A stretch of 15,308 nucleotides of DNA, taken from Armatimonadota bacterium (GTDB lineage Bacteria; Armatimonadota; Fimbriimonadia; Fimbriimonadales; ATM1). How positions within the stretch are numbered: position 1 is the stretch's first letter; each line of letters starts with the position of its first letter. The stretch spans positions 1 through 15,308 of the forward strand of contig JACDEQ010000021.1 in the NCBI GenBank assembly GCA_013816225.1, given 5' to 3'. Below are positions 14,734 through 15,308 of this stretch, piece by piece. The notes under the pieces were generated by a model, which worked only from the letters and a program-made list of their open reading frames with translations, did not search any database and was not told where the DNA came from. A program made the translations under genes and the position numbers.

Positions 14734-14762
14734 ATTATATCATTCCTCGGTAGGACGAACAA
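14734..14762 (-). promoter_or_regulatory. Near-consensus promoter of the metal-efflux operon
   Basis: On the minus strand TTGTTC (14762-14757) is followed after 17 bp by a perfect TATAAT (14739-14734), extended by TG one base upstream (TGATATAAT). This is the best sigma-70-type promoter in the window. It ends five bases before the TTG start of the Cys-rich protein. No obvious operator palindrome overlaps it, and spacing is the normal 17 bp rather than the 19-20 bp of MerR-controlled promoters. Confidence 0.75.
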
Positions 14763-14782
14763 AAACCGGCGCAAACTGGTTC
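14757..14782 (-). terminator. Weak candidate terminator after the HerA-like gene
   Basis: Just after the HerA-like stop, the minus strand reads AACC, a 10-nt loop, GGTT and then a T run (GGTTTTTG); an outer GAAC/GTTC pair brackets it. The stem is short, so termination would be weak. The T run and outer arm overlap the -35 of the next promoter. Confidence 0.25.
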
Positions 14783-14783
14783 C

Positions 14784-15308
14784 TCAGCGACGGCCCTTAA
14801 AGATGTTGCCGAGTACGCCTCGCATAATAGTTCGACCGAGCTGGCCGCCCATGTTGCGCAACACGCTTTTTGCGGTCGATTCAAGTATTCCCTCGCGCGT
14901 CCGGCCGGTCCGCCGCGGGGTGGGCGCTTCTTCTCGCGGCTCGTACCTTCTGTCCGGTAGCGGCGGTGCGGCTTGCGCAGCCGCGGCGGCCCTCGCTTTG
15001 AGCATCTCATACGCAGATTCACGGTCTACGACCTGTTCGTACTTCTCGCGCACCGGGCTCGCGTAAATCAGTCCGCCACGCTCTTGGTCGGTAATCGGGC
15101 CTAGACGAGACGACGGCGGCCGAATCAGCGTCTTCTGGACCATCGCCGGAACCCCCTTGTCCTCGAGGAGCGACACAAGAGCCACGCCCACTCCGAGTTG
15201 GCCGATCTCCTGCTCCACGTCGATCTTTGGGTTCGCCCTAAACGTCTCTGCGGCGGCACGAACCGCCTTCTGGTCGCGCGGGGTGAAGGCTCTGAGGGCG
15301 TGTTGAAT
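14784..15308 (-). CDS. HerA-like ATPase (DUF853/YjgR family), C-terminal part
   Basis: The frame is open to the window edge, so the true start lies to the right; 174 residues of the C-terminus are seen. The edge sequence HALRAFTPRDQKAVRAAAETF followed by ELGVG-like GQLGVGVALVSLLEDKGVPA and SRLGPIT matches the end of YjgR-type HerA-helicase proteins. These are hexameric P-loop ATPases thought to pump or translocate DNA; their cellular role is not settled. The ATPase motifs are outside the window. The last ~70 residues vary: an Ala/Pro/Arg-rich linker, then an amphipathic basic tail ending FKGRR. Confidence 0.85.
   Translation of the reverse strand: MQHALRAFTPRDQKAVRAAAETFRANPKIDVEQEIGQLGVGVALVSLLEDKGVPAMVQKTLIRPPSSRLGPITDQERGGLIYASPVREKYEQVVDRESAYEMLKARAAAAAQAAPPLPDRRYEPREEAPTPRRTGRTREGILESTAKSVLRNMGGQLGRTIMRGVLGNIFKGRR

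Overview
The window reads as chromosomal DNA of a fairly GC-rich, diderm, free-living bacterium. Evidence for two membranes is the RND efflux permease with its adaptor and a lipobox protein. Both tRNAs encode their CCA end, some genes have good Shine-Dalgarno sites, and others look leaderless (a -10 box 5-6 nt before the start codon). The secreted SBBP-repeat protein carries a C-terminal domain of a kind I associate with Armatimonadota (Fimbriimonadia). That is a low-to-moderate-confidence guess from memory, because no taxonomic marker gene is present.

Left part (1-3074, + strand): the end of an unidentified gene, then a membrane FeS oxidoreductase of the EtfAB:quinone oxidoreductase type, overlapped by acpS (holo-ACP synthase), with purN starting on the next base. 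Facing it (4648-3047, - strand) is a compact overlapping operon, lipB-rnhB-yraN, which converges on purN with a 28-bp overlap. These are housekeeping genes: cofactor attachment, purine synthesis, protein lipoylation, RNA-DNA hybrid removal.

Middle (4649-9000): a 517-bp gap holding a small cluster of ~20-bp repeat units, then a large secreted protein with eight SBBP beta-propeller repeats. Next come tRNA-Arg(CCG), a small basic hydrophilic ORF, and a tRNA-Gly(CCC) directly followed by an exported N-acetylmuramoyl-L-alanine amidase and a DUF4126 membrane protein on the same strand.

Right part (14762-8946, - strand): one metal-efflux operon. A near-consensus promoter (TTGTTC-17-TGATATAAT) precedes a secreted Cys-rich small protein, a long coiled-coil RND adaptor with a heavy-metal-binding domain placed unusually near its C-terminus, an RND permease with altered proton-relay residues, and a YHS/TRASH-type lipoprotein. 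No outer-membrane channel and no metal regulator are present in the window. Upstream, at the right edge, is the C-terminal part of a HerA-like (DUF853/YjgR) ATPase.

The metal module is the most distinctive part. Its four proteins all carry plausible soft-metal ligands (Cys, Met, His) and could act as a periplasmic capture-and-export chain. It is a variant of the Cus/Czc theme rather than a wholly new system.
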